64,000 nt of DNA from DASXKD01 sp963734725 (GCA_963734725.1 CAVTIX010000027.1:124001-188000), one strand, 5' to 3'. Counted from the stretch's first letter, positions 16,396 through 26,485 are shown. Translations and numbers: made by a program. Notes: generated by a model from the sequence alone, not told the origin.

Positions 16396-17184
16396 ATGGC
16401 GTCCCTGCGCAGTAGCCAGCACGTCCTCACCGGCGCTTACGCACTCGACGCCCTGGACACCGACGCCGAGGTGGCCCGGTTCGAGCGGCACATGGCCAGG
16501 TGCCAGAGCTGCACCAGCGAGGTCCGCGGGTTCCGGGAGACCGCGACGCGGCTCGGCATGGCGGTGTCCCGCCAGCCGCCGCCGGCCCTGCGCGCCGCGG
16601 TCATGGACGAGACGCCGCGGACCCGTCAGCTGCCCGCCCTCGACGATCGGGCCCGGCACCGGCGGCCGGGACCGCGGCTCACCTGGCTGCCACGACTGGC
16701 CACGGCCGGCGCCGCCATCGGCCTGGCCGCCGCGATCATCCTGGGCGTCGTGCTGGTCAACACCCGCAGCGAGCTCGGCCAGACGCAGCAGCAGCTCAGC
16801 CAGACCAGGCACCAGCTCACCATGACCAAGACCGAGCTCGCCGCGATCAACGCCGTGCGGACCGCCTCGGACGCGACCCTGGTGACTAAGGCCACCCTGA
16901 TCGGCGGCACGGTGACCATGGTGTCGTCAGCATCCAAGCACCAGATCGTGGTGACAGCCCGCGGGCTGCCGGCGCTGCGGGCCGGCAAGGTCTACCAGCT
17001 CTGGCTGATCGGCTCGAATGGCAACCGGATCCGCTCCGAAGGCCTGCTGGCCCTGCACAACGGCCGGACCGGGCCGGTGCTCATCTCGGGCGTGCTCGCG
17101 GGCGACATCTTCGGCATCACCGTTGAGCCGCCCGGCGGCACGGTCCAGCCGACCGTCAAGCCGTTCATCGCCATCCCGGCCTGA
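16396..17184 (+). CDS. rskA: Anti-sigma-K factor RskA
   Basis: 262 residues. The cytoplasmic N-terminus has an anti-sigma zinc-binding motif (FERHMARCQSC, HxxxCxxC, about 35-45). One membrane helix follows (about 98-117), then a coiled-coil-like Gln-rich stretch (SELGQTQQQLSQTRHQLTM). The extracytoplasmic RskA domain includes ARGLPALRAGKVYQLWLIG and ends TVKPFIAIPA. It starts just after the SigK stop, so translation is coupled. It sequesters SigK at the membrane. Confidence 0.88.
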   Translation: MASLRSSQHVLTGAYALDALDTDAEVARFERHMARCQSCTSEVRGFRETATRLGMAVSRQPPPALRAAVMDETPRTRQLPALDDRARHRRPGPRLTWLPRLATAGAAIGLAAAIILGVVLVNTRSELGQTQQQLSQTRHQLTMTKTELAAINAVRTASDATLVTKATLIGGTVTMVSSASKHQIVVTARGLPALRAGKVYQLWLIGSNGNRIRSEGLLALHNGRTGPVLISGVLAGDIFGITVEPPGGTVQPTVKPFIAIPA

Positions 17185-17208
17185 CCGCGGGCAGCCCTCG
17201 GCCGCGTA

Positions 17209-17272
17209 TGTGGTCGTTGGGACAACGGCCACAAAGAATGTGAGTGCTGCGCCAACGACCACAAGCGGCTGG
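17209..17272 (+). repeat. Conserved intergenic element A (match to 34802-34864)
   Basis: The ends TGTGGTCGTTGG (17209-17220) and CCAACGACCACA (17252-17263) are perfect 12-bp inverted repeats. Within the left part, GTGGTCGTTG and CAACGGCCAC can also pair. About 70 percent of the 64 positions match the element at 34802-34864, which lies upstream of the ROK gene. Both precede genes of the amino-sugar locus. Function unknown. Confidence 0.6.
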
Positions 17273-17301
17273 GCTCGCGGCCCGCCTGTGCGAGAAGGGT
17301 C

Positions 17302-17332
17302 TTGACAGAATTTGTTTGGAAAGTATACGAAC
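17302..17332 (+). promoter_or_regulatory. Promoter with embedded ROK-type operator, upstream of GH2 gene
   Basis: TTGACA (17302-17307), 16-base spacer, TATACG (17324-17329) is a good housekeeping promoter. The 19-mer GTTTGGAAAGTATACGAAC (17314-17332) covers spacer and -10 and matches 15 of 19 positions of the operator at 34563-34581. A repressor bound here would block RNA polymerase. Confidence 0.7.
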
Positions 17333-17349
17333 TAATAGGACTGGGAACG

Positions 17350-17580
17350 GAAGGCGCTACCTCGGATCGGGGGCGCGTTACCTCGAGACGGGCTACCCCG
17401 GAACGGGCGATGCTCCGGAACAGGTGCGCTACCTCCGAACGGGGCGCATCACCCCGGAACGGGGCGCTATCCCGGAACGGGCGCGCTGTCCGGAACCAGG
17501 GCTGTACTACCTCGGGGCTGCACTACCTCAAACGGGGGCTGCACCACCTGGAACGGGGGCAGCGCGACGCGGCCGGTGGG
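17350..17580 (+). repeat. Degenerate repeats in the GH2 leader
   Basis: About ten diverged copies of a unit near CTACCCCGGAACGGGGCGC (roughly 16-22 nt) fill the region between promoter and start codon. Copy spacing is irregular, so it is not an open coding stretch. The long 5' leader may affect mRNA structure. No gene is seen here. Confidence 0.7.
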
Positions 17581-17602
17581 CCGCAGTCAGGAGTTGCCAG
17601 CC

Positions 17603-20544
17603 GTGAACCGAGTCCTCCGGCCTTATCTGGCCATCAGTGCCTCGCTCGCCTGCGCCGCCACGTCACTAGTGTGGCTGGCCCCGGGTGCACAGGCCACCCG
17701 GGCAGCAGGGGCATCCCCGGCCGTTCGTTATGCCGCACCGATAGGTGCATCCGGGCCGCCAGCGCCGGCCAGACCACGCCGACCGGCGCCAGCGATGTTG
17801 CCGACCTCGGCGCACACGGCTGGCGGGTGGCCAGCAGCGCCACGGCCACCGCGCCCGGGTCACAGATCTCCGCGCCGTCGTTCGACGCCGGCTCCTGGCT
17901 GCGGGTCCGCAACGACGGCGCGGGCGCGCCGGGCACCGAGGTCGAGGCCCTGCTGCAGAACGGCCGCTGCCCGGGCGATCCGGCGCTGCAGCCGGTGAAC
18001 CAGGGCAGCGACAGCAGGCGAAGCGTGTTCTTCGCCGACAACATGCGCAAGTGCTACGGGTATGAGAACCACGTCGGCGCGGTCACGGTCCCGCTGTTCC
18101 GGGTGCCCTGGTGGTGGCGCACCGACTTCACCCCGCACCTGCGCGCGGGCCAGCACGCCACGCTGGTCGTCAACGGGGTGATCGGCTCGGCCAACGTGTG
18201 GGTCAACGGGCACGAGGTGGCCACCGCCGACACCGTCACCGGCGCCTACACCAGGTTCGCCTTCCCGGTCACCGGGCTGCTCCGGCCGGGCCGGAACTCG
18301 CTGGCGATCGAGGTGAACCCGAACGACCCGAACACCATGTTCACCCTCGACGACGTGGACTGGAACCAGATCCCGCCGGACAACAACACCGGCATCCAGT
18401 TCCCGGTCCAGCTCGCGGTGGACGGCGCGCTGACCGACGGCAACGCGCACGTGCTGGAGGCCAATGCCGCGGACTTCAGCCGCTCCACGCTGACGGTGCA
18501 GACCGACATCACCAACAACACCGGCTCGCCGCAAACCGGGGATGTCTCCGCGACGATCACCTTCCCGGGCGGGCGGCAGGGGATCGGGGCCGTCAGCACC
18601 GTGACCGTGCCCGCGAACACCACGAAGACGGTGGTGTTCCGGGGGCTGATCATCAAGCATCCGCAGGTCTGGTGGCCCTACCAGCTCGGCGGCCAGCCGC
18701 TGTACCGCCTCGCCACGTCGGTCTCGCAGCATGGCCAGACACTGAACTCGACGAGCGAGACGTTCGGCATCCGGACCGTCACGTCCTACCTGACCGGGTC
18801 GTCACCGGCCGAGCCGGCCGGAGCGCGCGCGTTCAAGATCAACGGTGTGCCCATCGTGACCCGGGGCGGCGGGTTCTCGCCGAACATCTTCCTGCACTAC
18901 TCCGCCTCCGACATCGCCAGGCAGATCGCGCTGATGAGGAACATGGGCGTCAACACGATCCGCCTGGAGGGCCACATCATGCCGGCCGGGTTCTTCGACC
19001 AGATGGACCGGGCCGGGATCCTGGTCAACGCCGGGTATCAGTGCTGCGACGCGTGGCAACTGCAAGACAGCGGGCTGACCAGCCCCGCCGATTTCAAGAT
19101 CATCCGGCTGTCCGCGCTGACCATCGGGCAGAACCTGCGCAACCACCCGAGCGTGTCCAGCTTCCAGTGGAGCGACAACGAGCCGATCCCCAAGCAGGAG
19201 GCCCTCTCGCTGGCCGCCTTCCAGCAAGCCGGGTTCCAGGACCCGATTATCGCCTCGGCCGAGTACAAGGCCACCAAGACGCTCGGTTTCTCCGGGCAGA
19301 AGGAAGGCCCCTACGACTGGGTGCCCCCCAACTACTGGTACAGCAGCCGGTTCGACACGAACGACTCGACCCAGACCAACGCGGGCGGGGCCTGGGGGTA
19401 CGACAGCGAGCAGAGCGCCGGGAACACCATCCCCACCCTCGACTCGCTGCACCGGTTCATGTCCGCGAGCGACCTGTCCCACCTGTGGCGCGACCGGACA
19501 TTCAACCAGTACCACGCCAACTACGAGCCGCGGTGCGGGATCGGCTACAGCTTCGGCACCCTGTGCCACTTCGACACCGCGCTGCTGGCCAGGTACGGCG
19601 CCTGGTCCAGCCTGGGCCAGTACGTCGAGATGGCGCAGGCGCAGGACTACGAGAACACCCGGGCGCAGTTCGAGGCGTACATCGCCCATTCGACCCGCAA
19701 GCCGCTGCCGTCCACCGGGACGATCTACTGGCAGATGAACAAGGGCTGGCCGAGCCTGCTGTGGAACCTGTACGGCAGCGACGGCGACCAGGCGGGCAGC
19801 TACTTCGGGGCGCAGGAGGCGAACCGGAGCCTGCACGCCCTCTACACGCTGGACAACGGCACCATCGCGGTGGACAACCTGGGCGGGCGCCCGCAGCCGG
19901 GCCTGTCGGTGCGGGCCATCGTCTACAGCCTCGCCGGGAAGGTCCTCGACGACCAGGCCAGCAGCACCTTCACGCTGGCCAGCCAGCAGGTCCGCACCGG
20001 CGTGCTGAAGCCGAAGGTGCCGGCCTCCTCACCCACCCGGGTGTACTTCGTGGAACTGCAACTGCGCCAGCACGGGGCGCTGGTGGACCGCAACGTGTAC
20101 TGGCTGTCCACCCGCCCGGACGTGGTGAACTTTGCCAAGACGCTGGGCCAGCCGCAGGCCATCCTCCGCCAGTACGCGCGGCTGAAGGCCCTGCAGGGGC
20201 TGCCGCGCGCCCGCGTCTCGGTCACCGCGGCCACCGTGCGGCGCCCCGGGCCGGACCGTGCGGACCTGGCCACCACGGTCACCATCCGGGACACCTCGGC
20301 GTCGGCGGTCGCGTTCTTGCTGCGGGCCGACGTGCGCCGGGGGACGCCGGGCGGGCACGTGCTGCCTGGCGACAGCGAGTTGCAGTCCTCGCTGTGGCGG
20401 GGCAACGACATCACGCTGTTCCCCGGCGAGTCGCAAACCCTGACAGTCAGCTACGACTCGGCTAGCCTGCACGGCGCCACCCCGGTGATCACCGTCTCCG
20501 GCTGGAACGTGCCGCTAACCGCCGTCGCGGCCCCTATCCCCTAG
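17603..20544 (+). CDS. Secreted GH2 exo-beta-D-glucosaminidase, with a frameshift near 17753
   Basis: About 980 residues after adding one base near 17753. GTG 17603 (GGAG upstream) opens a signal peptide: MNRVLRPYLAISASLACAATSLVWLAPGAQA. The other frame then carries the whole enzyme: a sugar-binding domain (LFRVPWWWRTDFTP), an Ig-like domain and a TIM barrel. FQWSDNEP (Asp about 525) and YDSEQSAG (Glu about 603) fit the acid and nucleophile of CsxA-type exo-glucosaminidases (D469/E541 in Amycolatopsis CsxA, if my alignment is right). It would release glucosamine from chitosan oligomer ends. Its promoter carries the ROK operator. It converges on the minus-strand operon, ending at a strong hairpin. 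Confidence 0.85.
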
Positions 20545-20574
20545 CCACCCGGGATCCCGGCTACAGGGCTTGTG

Positions 20575-20616
20575 GATGTGAGTTTGGTGTTCCTCTTTGA
20601 ACACCAAACTCACATC
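20575..20616. repeat. Conserved palindromic intergenic element, copy 2; bidirectional terminator
   Basis: GATGTGAGTTTGGTGTTC (20575-20592) pairs perfectly with GAACACCAAACTCACATC (20599-20616), an 18-bp stem with a six-base loop. It lies between the convergent GH2 and GH9 genes. Sequence and flanks match copy 1 at 12972-13013. Confidence 0.85.
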
Positions 20617-20625
20617 ACGGAGTGC

Positions 20626-20782
20626 GTCAGCGGGCAGCGCCGTCAGCGGGCAGCGCCGTCAGCGGGCAGCGCCGTCAGCGGGCAGCGCCGTCAGCGGGCA
20701 GCGCCGTCAGCGGCAGCGCCGTCAGCGGGCAGCGCCGTCAGCGGCAGCGCCGTCAGCGGGCAGCGCCGTCAGCGGCAGCGCC
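20626..20782. repeat. Ten tandem 15/16-nt repeats at the GH9 3' end
   Basis: Units GTCAGCGGGCAGCGCC (16 nt) and GTCAGCGGCAGCGCC (15 nt): five of the long form, then alternating short and long forms from 20706. An eleventh, partial unit contains the GH9 stop codon. There are no spacers, so this is a minisatellite and not a CRISPR array. Confidence 0.92.
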
Positions 20783-20783
20783 G

Positions 20784-22727
20784 TCAGCGGGAGGCGGCAG
20801 CCAGAGCGAAGGCCAGGGTGGAGTTGGCGGTGTAGTCGTCCGCAGGCTCGACCGACGGCCAGCTCACCACGTTGTCCTCGTAGCCGGCGGTCTTGGTGTT
20901 GAACGGCTTGAAGTGGCCGGCCCGGCAGGCCTGCATGCCGGACACCGTGCCGAGGCCGACGAAGTTGCCAAGGTTGCTCGGCCCGTCGGTGGTGGCGCCG
21001 ACCTGGATGTTGCCGTGCCCGGTGAGCGAGCCTTCCAGGTTGGCGATCTCGCTTTGCATGCAGTGCGGGTAGGTATCGCCCGCGCCGACCACGAACGAGC
21101 TGCCCCAGCCGTTGGCGCCGAGGGCGAAGTTGAGCTGCTGCTGGGCGAAGGCACGGTAGGCGCTGGACCCGCCGTAGCGCTGGTACAGCGCGTTCGTGAT
21201 GGCCAGCCCGAACGCGTGCGGCGTAGCGTCGCCCTGGCCGAGGACGATGCCCAGCCCGAACGGGTCGTCCTTGGCCAGGCCCTCCCCCACGCGCAGTTGC
21301 GCGGCCATGTCGGCCAGCAGCACGCGCGGCGCGATGACCGGGGTCCCGTGCGCGCCGTGCATCGCCTGGATCAGCTCCGCCTCACCGATCGCGCCGTTGT
21401 TGTAGAGGTTGAGCGTGTCACTGCCGGCCGGATGGCCCTGCGCGATGTAGGCCTTCGCCCAGCGCGCCGCCACGGCCAGGTCGGCGTGGACCCGCGCGGC
21501 CGGCGCGCCGAGCGCCTCGTTGGCCAGCGCGATCTCGTCCGCGCCCCAGAGCATCATGCTCTTCCACTCGGTGCCCGGGTAGAAGTCGTGCGGGAACGTG
21601 GTCATGATCGACCCGACGTGGCGGGTCTTGGCCATCGCGTAGATGCCGCGGGCCAGCCGGAGCAGGTGCTCGGCGTGCTGCCGCCGGGTGGCGGCGGTCA
21701 ACTGGGCCCCAAGGGCGAAGTCGGCGGCGAACCGGCCAGCGAAATCCGGGCTGATCTTCGCGGCCGGCGCCGCCGCCGGGAACACCGGCCGGTACTTCAC
21801 GTAGTAGGCGCTGGGGCCCGGGTGACCGCCGGGCTTGACGTCCATCCGGTCCTCGGCCTGTGGCCGGAACCAGAAGTTGTAGTCGCCCTGGATCGTGTTG
21901 CTCGCGTTGCCGGTGCCGATGCCCACCTGGATGTAGAGGACCTTCTTGGCCGGGTGCCACAGCCTCTGCAGCCAGCGCAGGCCGAACCCGGCCTCCCCGG
22001 CCAGCGTCGGGTAGGTCCCGGGGAAGTCCCGCGCCGCGAGCAGCAGCAGCCCGTCGGCGTAGCTGGCCGTGTAAGCGAACTTCTCGTAACCGCCGCCCGC
22101 GTCGAACCACCCGCCGGCCACGTTCACCGGGCCGCCGACCCGGTGGAAGGCGCCGAGCAGGTTGTCGTTGCTGTCGTAGCGCGGGTCGGCGTACACCGTG
22201 GCGTGCCGGTCGGTGAGGTTGGCGGGCTTCCGGTCCAGCACGGTAGGCCGGACGTTCGCGCCGTCCCGCTCTGAGGTGAAGTAGCGCACCCCGTTGAGCA
22301 CCAGCCGGTGATACAGCGCGGCCACGGGCGCGACCGCGAAGACCGGCGAGACCGCCTTCGCCCCGTTCGCGCTGATCGTGATCCGGTAGCTCCCGACGCG
22401 GTGCAGCCCGCTGAAGTCCAGCCGGTAGACCGCACGGTAGGCGTCGTTCCAGCTACCAGCGTCGCTGCCGGACCGGCCGCGGAACACCACGCCGTGGCTG
22501 CCCGACACGGTGAACCTGACCTGGCGCACCCGCCCGGGCAACATGGCGTAGGCCACCTTGGCGCTGTCCGGTGGGTAGCCCACCTGGTTGACCCGGACCT
22601 CGGCCGGTGTGGTGCTGCCGCTCCCGGCGGCGCTCATGCCGGTGGTGGCGGCGCCCGCGGTGGCCGCGCCAAGCAGGCTCACGGTCGCGGCCGCCGTCCC
22701 CGCCACCAGCGTCATCCGATGTTTCAT
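20784..22727 (-). CDS. Secreted glycoside hydrolase family 9 protein
   Basis: 647 residues. A signal peptide (MTLVAGTAAATVSLLGAATAGAA) and an N-terminal Ig-like CelD_N domain (about 42-132, VRVNQVGYPPDSAKVAY) precede the GH9 barrel. GGWFDAGGGYEKF (206-218) replaces the usual DAGD motif: D209 is present but the second Asp, normally the catalytic base region, is Gly212. The C-terminal acid is present (E627 in SVEPADDYTANS). The altered motif may mark a non-cellulase specificity such as glucosaminidase; GH9 exo-glucosaminidases are known. It is last in the minus-strand operon, and its start overlaps the kinase stop (ATGA). Confidence 0.82.
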   Translation of the reverse strand: MKHRMTLVAGTAAATVSLLGAATAGAATTGMSAAGSGSTTPAEVRVNQVGYPPDSAKVAYAMLPGRVRQVRFTVSGSHGVVFRGRSGSDAGSWNDAYRAVYRLDFSGLHRVGSYRITISANGAKAVSPVFAVAPVAALYHRLVLNGVRYFTSERDGANVRPTVLDRKPANLTDRHATVYADPRYDSNDNLLGAFHRVGGPVNVAGGWFDAGGGYEKFAYTASYADGLLLLAARDFPGTYPTLAGEAGFGLRWLQRLWHPAKKVLYIQVGIGTGNASNTIQGDYNFWFRPQAEDRMDVKPGGHPGPSAYYVKYRPVFPAAAPAAKISPDFAGRFAADFALGAQLTAATRRQHAEHLLRLARGIYAMAKTRHVGSIMTTFPHDFYPGTEWKSMMLWGADEIALANEALGAPAARVHADLAVAARWAKAYIAQGHPAGSDTLNLYNNGAIGEAELIQAMHGAHGTPVIAPRVLLADMAAQLRVGEGLAKDDPFGLGIVLGQGDATPHAFGLAITNALYQRYGGSSAYRAFAQQQLNFALGANGWGSSFVVGAGDTYPHCMQSEIANLEGSLTGHGNIQVGATTDGPSNLGNFVGLGTVSGMQACRAGHFKPFNTKTAGYEDNVVSWPSVEPADDYTANSTLAFALAAASR

Positions 22728-23743
22728 GACCAGGCCCTTCTGTCATAGGCGGCGCGCAGCCGCCGCTCGGCGTCCGCCCCCGCCCCGACGTGATCAAGCC
22801 CCAGCAGGGCCGCGCCCGCCACCGGCGGCACGGCCACGACGATCACGGTCGCCTGGGGGACTGCGGCCGTGATCCGCTCAGTGATCTCCTGGAGCAGCAA
22901 TGGGTCCCGGGCGGTCATCAGCCCGCCGCCGAGCACGACCGGGGTGGCCCGGGTGGTGAGGTCGAGGCGGCGCATCGCGGTCACCGCCATCACGCAGATC
23001 TCCTCGGCCTGCCGGCGTACCAGGTCGCGGGCGACCTGGTCACCTTCGCGCGCCACGGCGAGCAGCACCGGGGCCAGCCCCCGCACGTCCTTCTTGCTGA
23101 TCTTGCCCAGGTGGATGCCGAGCGTGACATCGCGCACCGTGGGCACGCCGAAGTACCCCGCCACCGCCTCGCGCAGGCTGGTCTGTGGCCCGCGGCCGTC
23201 CTCGGCGCGGACCGCCCACCACAGCGCCGCCCGGCCCAGGCCGTCCCCGCCGCCCCAGTCACCGCTGATGCCGCCGAGCGCGAGGTAGCCGGTCGTCCGG
23301 CCATCCGGGTGTACGCCCACGCAGTTGATGCCCGCGCCGCAGGTGACGCCGACACCCCAGTGCGGTTCCCCCGGAGCGGCGGCGCCGTCCAGCCCGGCGC
23401 GCAGCACGGCGAAGGTGTCGTTGCGCGCCTGCGTGGTCACGCTCCACCTTCGTGCGCGCAGCGCTTCGGCCAGCCGGTCCACTTCCTCGGGCAGGTCGGC
23501 GTTGGCGACGCACGCGGAGATGTGCCCGGCCACCGGGTCCCCGGCCCTCCCGGCTTGCTGCTGGCTCTGCTCGATGAGCACGGCCAGTTCGTCCAGCCAC
23601 GCCTCCACCGCTGCCTTTGCCGCGCTGGTCGCCCCCGCTCCCCGGGCGGTGCCGAGCAGCGAGCCGTCCGCCGCGACCAGCGCCACGTCGGTCTTGCTGT
23701 TCCCGCCGTCGACGGCGAGGACGGCGGGGAGGTCAGGAGTCAC
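22724..23743 (-). CDS. BadF/BadG-family sugar kinase (N-acetylglucosamine kinase-like)
   Basis: 339 residues. The ASKHA ATPase fold shows VLAVDGGNSKTDVALV (phosphate-1), GVTCGAGINCVG (phosphate-2), and TPVVLGGGLM (adenosine site). This subfamily includes N-acetylglucosamine and glucosamine kinases. Start is GTG 23743; it overlaps the corrected end of the upstream GH4 gene by 11 bases. Within the operon it would phosphorylate amino sugars released by the hydrolases. Confidence 0.82.
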   Translation of the reverse strand: MTPDLPAVLAVDGGNSKTDVALVAADGSLLGTARGAGATSAAKAAVEAWLDELAVLIEQSQQQAGRAGDPVAGHISACVANADLPEEVDRLAEALRARRWSVTTQARNDTFAVLRAGLDGAAAPGEPHWGVGVTCGAGINCVGVHPDGRTTGYLALGGISGDWGGGDGLGRAALWWAVRAEDGRGPQTSLREAVAGYFGVPTVRDVTLGIHLGKISKKDVRGLAPVLLAVAREGDQVARDLVRRQAEEICVMAVTAMRRLDLTTRATPVVLGGGLMTARDPLLLQEITERITAAVPQATVIVVAVPPVAGAALLGLDHVGAGADAERRLRAAYDRRAWS

Positions 23744-25000
23744 CGCTGGCCCAGGGCAGGTAGGCGGCGTTCTCGGCGATCAGCCGGTCGGTCAGCGGCC
23801 GGCCAGGTCGTACTGGCCGACCAGGGGGTGCGCCAGCAGCGCGCTCGCCACCCGGCCTCGACCGCCGCGCAGCGCCGCGTCCACGGCCAGTTCCTCGTAC
23901 GCGGACACGTGCGCCACCAGCCCGCGCATCGTCGGGTGCAGCGGGGCGACCGGCACCGGCTGCGCGCCGGCCGTGCCGATCACCGCGGGCACCTCGATGA
24001 CCGCGTCATCGTCGAGGAACGGCAGCGTGCCCCGGTTCCGCAGGTTCACCACCTGGACGTCCCCGGCGCCGGTGGTCAGCGAGGCGAGCAACGCGACCGC
24101 CGCCTCGGAGTAGAACGCGCCGCCGCGCTGGCTGAGCATCTCCGGCTTGTGCGTCAGCGCCGGGTCCGCGTACGCGGCCAGCAGTTCCTTTTCCAGCCGC
24201 GCGACCTCCTCGGCCCGGGTCGGCTGGTGCCGCAGCTGCTCCACGGTGGCGTCATGCGCCCAGAAGTAGTGCAGGTAGTACGACGGCACCGCACCGCTTT
24301 CCTGCAAAACGGACACCGGCAGGCCGGTATGGCCCGCCACCTCATCGCCGTGCTTGGCAATCAGGTCGGGCAGCACGTCGGCGCCGTCCACCACGGCAGC
24401 GCGTTCCCAGGTCAGGTGGTTCAAGCCGACGTGGTCGAGCATGACCCGGGCCGGATCGACGCCGAGCAGGGCGGCGAAGTTCCGCTGGAACCCGATGGCC
24501 ACGTTGCACAGCCCGATCGCCCGGTGGCCCGCGTCGAGCAGCGCCCGGGTGACGATCCCGACAGGGTTGGTGAAATCGATGATCCACGCGGAGCCCAGGG
24601 CCCGCTGGCGCGCTCGTTCGGCAATGTCCAAGACGACCGGGACGGTGCGCAGCGCCTTGGCCAGCCCGCCCGCGCCCGTGGTCTCCTGGCCGATGCAGCC
24701 GTACTCCAGCGGCCAGGTCTCGTCGCGCTGCCTGGCTGACTGACCGCCCACCCGCAGTTGCAGCAGCACCGCGCCGGCGCCGTCCAGGCCCTCATCCAGG
24801 CTGGTGGTCCAGGTCAGCCGGCCCGGGTGGCCGTGCGCCCGCATGAGCCGGTCGGAGAACGGGCCGACCACCGCCAGCCGGGACTCGTCCGGGTCGACCA
24901 GGACCAGTTCTTCGACCGCCACGTCGCCGGACAGCCGAGCGATGCCGTCGACAAGCTCGGGCGTATAGGTGGACCCGCCGCCGATGACCGCGAGCTTCAT
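23733..25000 (-). CDS. GH4 family glycosidase (6-phospho-beta-glucosidase type), with a 3' frameshift
   Basis: About 422 residues if one base is restored near 23795. As read, it stops early after QYDLAGR. In the next frame it continues LTDRLIAENAAYLPWASGDS, the normal end of the family, and its stop then overlaps the kinase start. NAD-binding start LAVIGGGSTYTPELVDGI, IIDFTNPVGIVTRAL, GLCNVAIGFQRN (Cys ligand) and GLNHLTW are all conserved. GH4 enzymes use NAD+ and a divalent metal to cleave glycosides by oxidation-elimination. Here they probably act on imported disaccharides. Confidence 0.85.
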
Positions 25001-25060
25001 GCCGCTGTCCCGCCGCGCCGGGCAGGCCGGCGAGTTGCGCCCCGGGTATCCCCGCTGCTG

Positions 25061-26485
25061 TCAGGACAGGTAGGCAAGGCTGGGGCCGTGCCGTTCGCGG
25101 TATTCACTCATCATCTCCCTCGCGACGGTGACGCCGGGCACCAGTGGGTGCAGCGCCAGGGCCAGGGCGGCCCGCTCCGCGTCGCCGGTCACGGCGGCGC
25201 TGACAACTTCGCGCTCGTACTCCTTGACCTGGGTGACCAGGCCCCGGGCGGACCTGGGCAGCTCGCTGCCGGCCAGCGGGGCGATGCCGCCGCCGTCGAT
25301 GTGCGCCGGCGCCTCCACGACGTCGTCCGGGTCGAGGAAGGGCAGGCAGGCGCCGTTGCGGGTGTTGACGATCACCGCGCCGGGCTTGCGGCCGGTCAGC
25401 GCCGCGATCACCTGCAGCGCGACCCCTTCGTAGCCGCCGGGGCGGATGTCCGTCCCGGCGCTGGCCGGGCCCAGGTCGTCGGCCCCGTGGCCGGTGTCCG
25501 GCGCCGGGCCGTTAGCCGCAGGCGCCGGGATCGGCATGCTCTCGCCCGCCATGTCGGTCCGCATGTAGCTGGCCCGGCGGATGCCCACCTGGGTGATGTA
25601 GGCGTGCCAGGCGTCGTGCACATCTCCCGCGCTGAACGCCTTGGCGACCTCTGTCAGCAGCCCGGAGTTCAGCCGCAGCACGTCGGCGCCCCGGCTGGCG
25701 CCCGCCTGGGCGACGGCCTCCACGTACCGCCGGGGCTCGTAGTAGTAATAGTCGTACTCGGTCGGTATCGCGCCGAGCCGGCGCACGAAGCCGGCGTCGA
25801 AGGCGGCGAAGCGCTGGTCGAACCGCTGCAGTTCTTCGTAGCGCTCCAGCAGCGTGCCGACCAGCTCGCGGCCCGCCACGGTGAACGAGGAGATCCAGCC
25901 GAGGTGGTTCAGGCCGGCGTAGGAGAACGCGACCGAGTGCCGGTCCGCGCCGAGGAAGTCGGTCAAGTGGGCCAGCGCGCTGCTGGGCGTGTCGCAGACC
26001 CCGACCGCGCGGACCGTGGCGTGCAGCGAGACCGCCTGGGTGATCAGCCCGGCGGGGTTGGTGAAGTTGATCAGCACCGCGCCGGGGGCGCACCGGGCCA
26101 GCGTCTCGCAGTAGGACAGCACGACGGGGATCGTCCGCAGTGCCATCGCACAGCCGCCCGGGCCGATGGTCTCCTGGCCCACCAGGCCGCGCCGCAGGGC
26201 CACCTCCTCGTCGATGAGCCGGCCTCGGTCCCCGCCTACCCGGATCGCGGAAAACACGAAGTCCGCGCCGGTGAACGCCTCCTCGACGTCGGCGGTCACG
26301 CGGACGACGTCGCGGCGCCCGAGAGCGGCGGCCACCTCCACAGACAGGCGGCCGATCGTTTCCCGCCGCGCCTGGTCCGGCTCGAACAGGCAGATCTCGC
26401 CGAACGAGGCGCCGGGGCGGGACAGCACACCGCGGACGAACATGGGTATCCGCACCCCGCCGCCGCCGAGTATCGCCAGCTTCAT
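25061..26485 (-). CDS. GH4 family glycosidase, second copy
   Basis: 474 residues, longer than usual because of a Pro/Gly-rich insert (about 320-350, PIPAPAANGPAPDTGHGAD). It has LAILGGGGVRIPMFVRGVL, LINFTNPAGLITQA, GVCDTPSSALAH and AGLNHLGWISSF, the GH4 hallmarks. It is only distantly similar to the adjacent GH4, so a different glycoside or linkage is likely. Its start overlaps the PfkB stop (ATGA). Confidence 0.85.
   Translation of the reverse strand: MKLAILGGGGVRIPMFVRGVLSRPGASFGEICLFEPDQARRETIGRLSVEVAAALGRRDVVRVTADVEEAFTGADFVFSAIRVGGDRGRLIDEEVALRRGLVGQETIGPGGCAMALRTIPVVLSYCETLARCAPGAVLINFTNPAGLITQAVSLHATVRAVGVCDTPSSALAHLTDFLGADRHSVAFSYAGLNHLGWISSFTVAGRELVGTLLERYEELQRFDQRFAAFDAGFVRRLGAIPTEYDYYYYEPRRYVEAVAQAGASRGADVLRLNSGLLTEVAKAFSAGDVHDAWHAYITQVGIRRASYMRTDMAGESMPIPAPAANGPAPDTGHGADDLGPASAGTDIRPGGYEGVALQVIAALTGRKPGAVIVNTRNGACLPFLDPDDVVEAPAHIDGGGIAPLAGSELPRSARGLVTQVKEYEREVVSAAVTGDAERAALALALHPLVPGVTVAREMMSEYRERHGPSLAYLS

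Noticed and set aside
18111..20465. Long (784-codon) open frame inside the GH2 gene, same strand
   Set aside because: It overlaps the GH2 enzyme in another frame, is Arg/Gly-rich and lacks any domain; an artefact of high GC.
20626..20782. CRISPR-like array
   Set aside because: Repeats of 15-16 nt follow each other with no spacers and no cas genes are near; it is a minisatellite.
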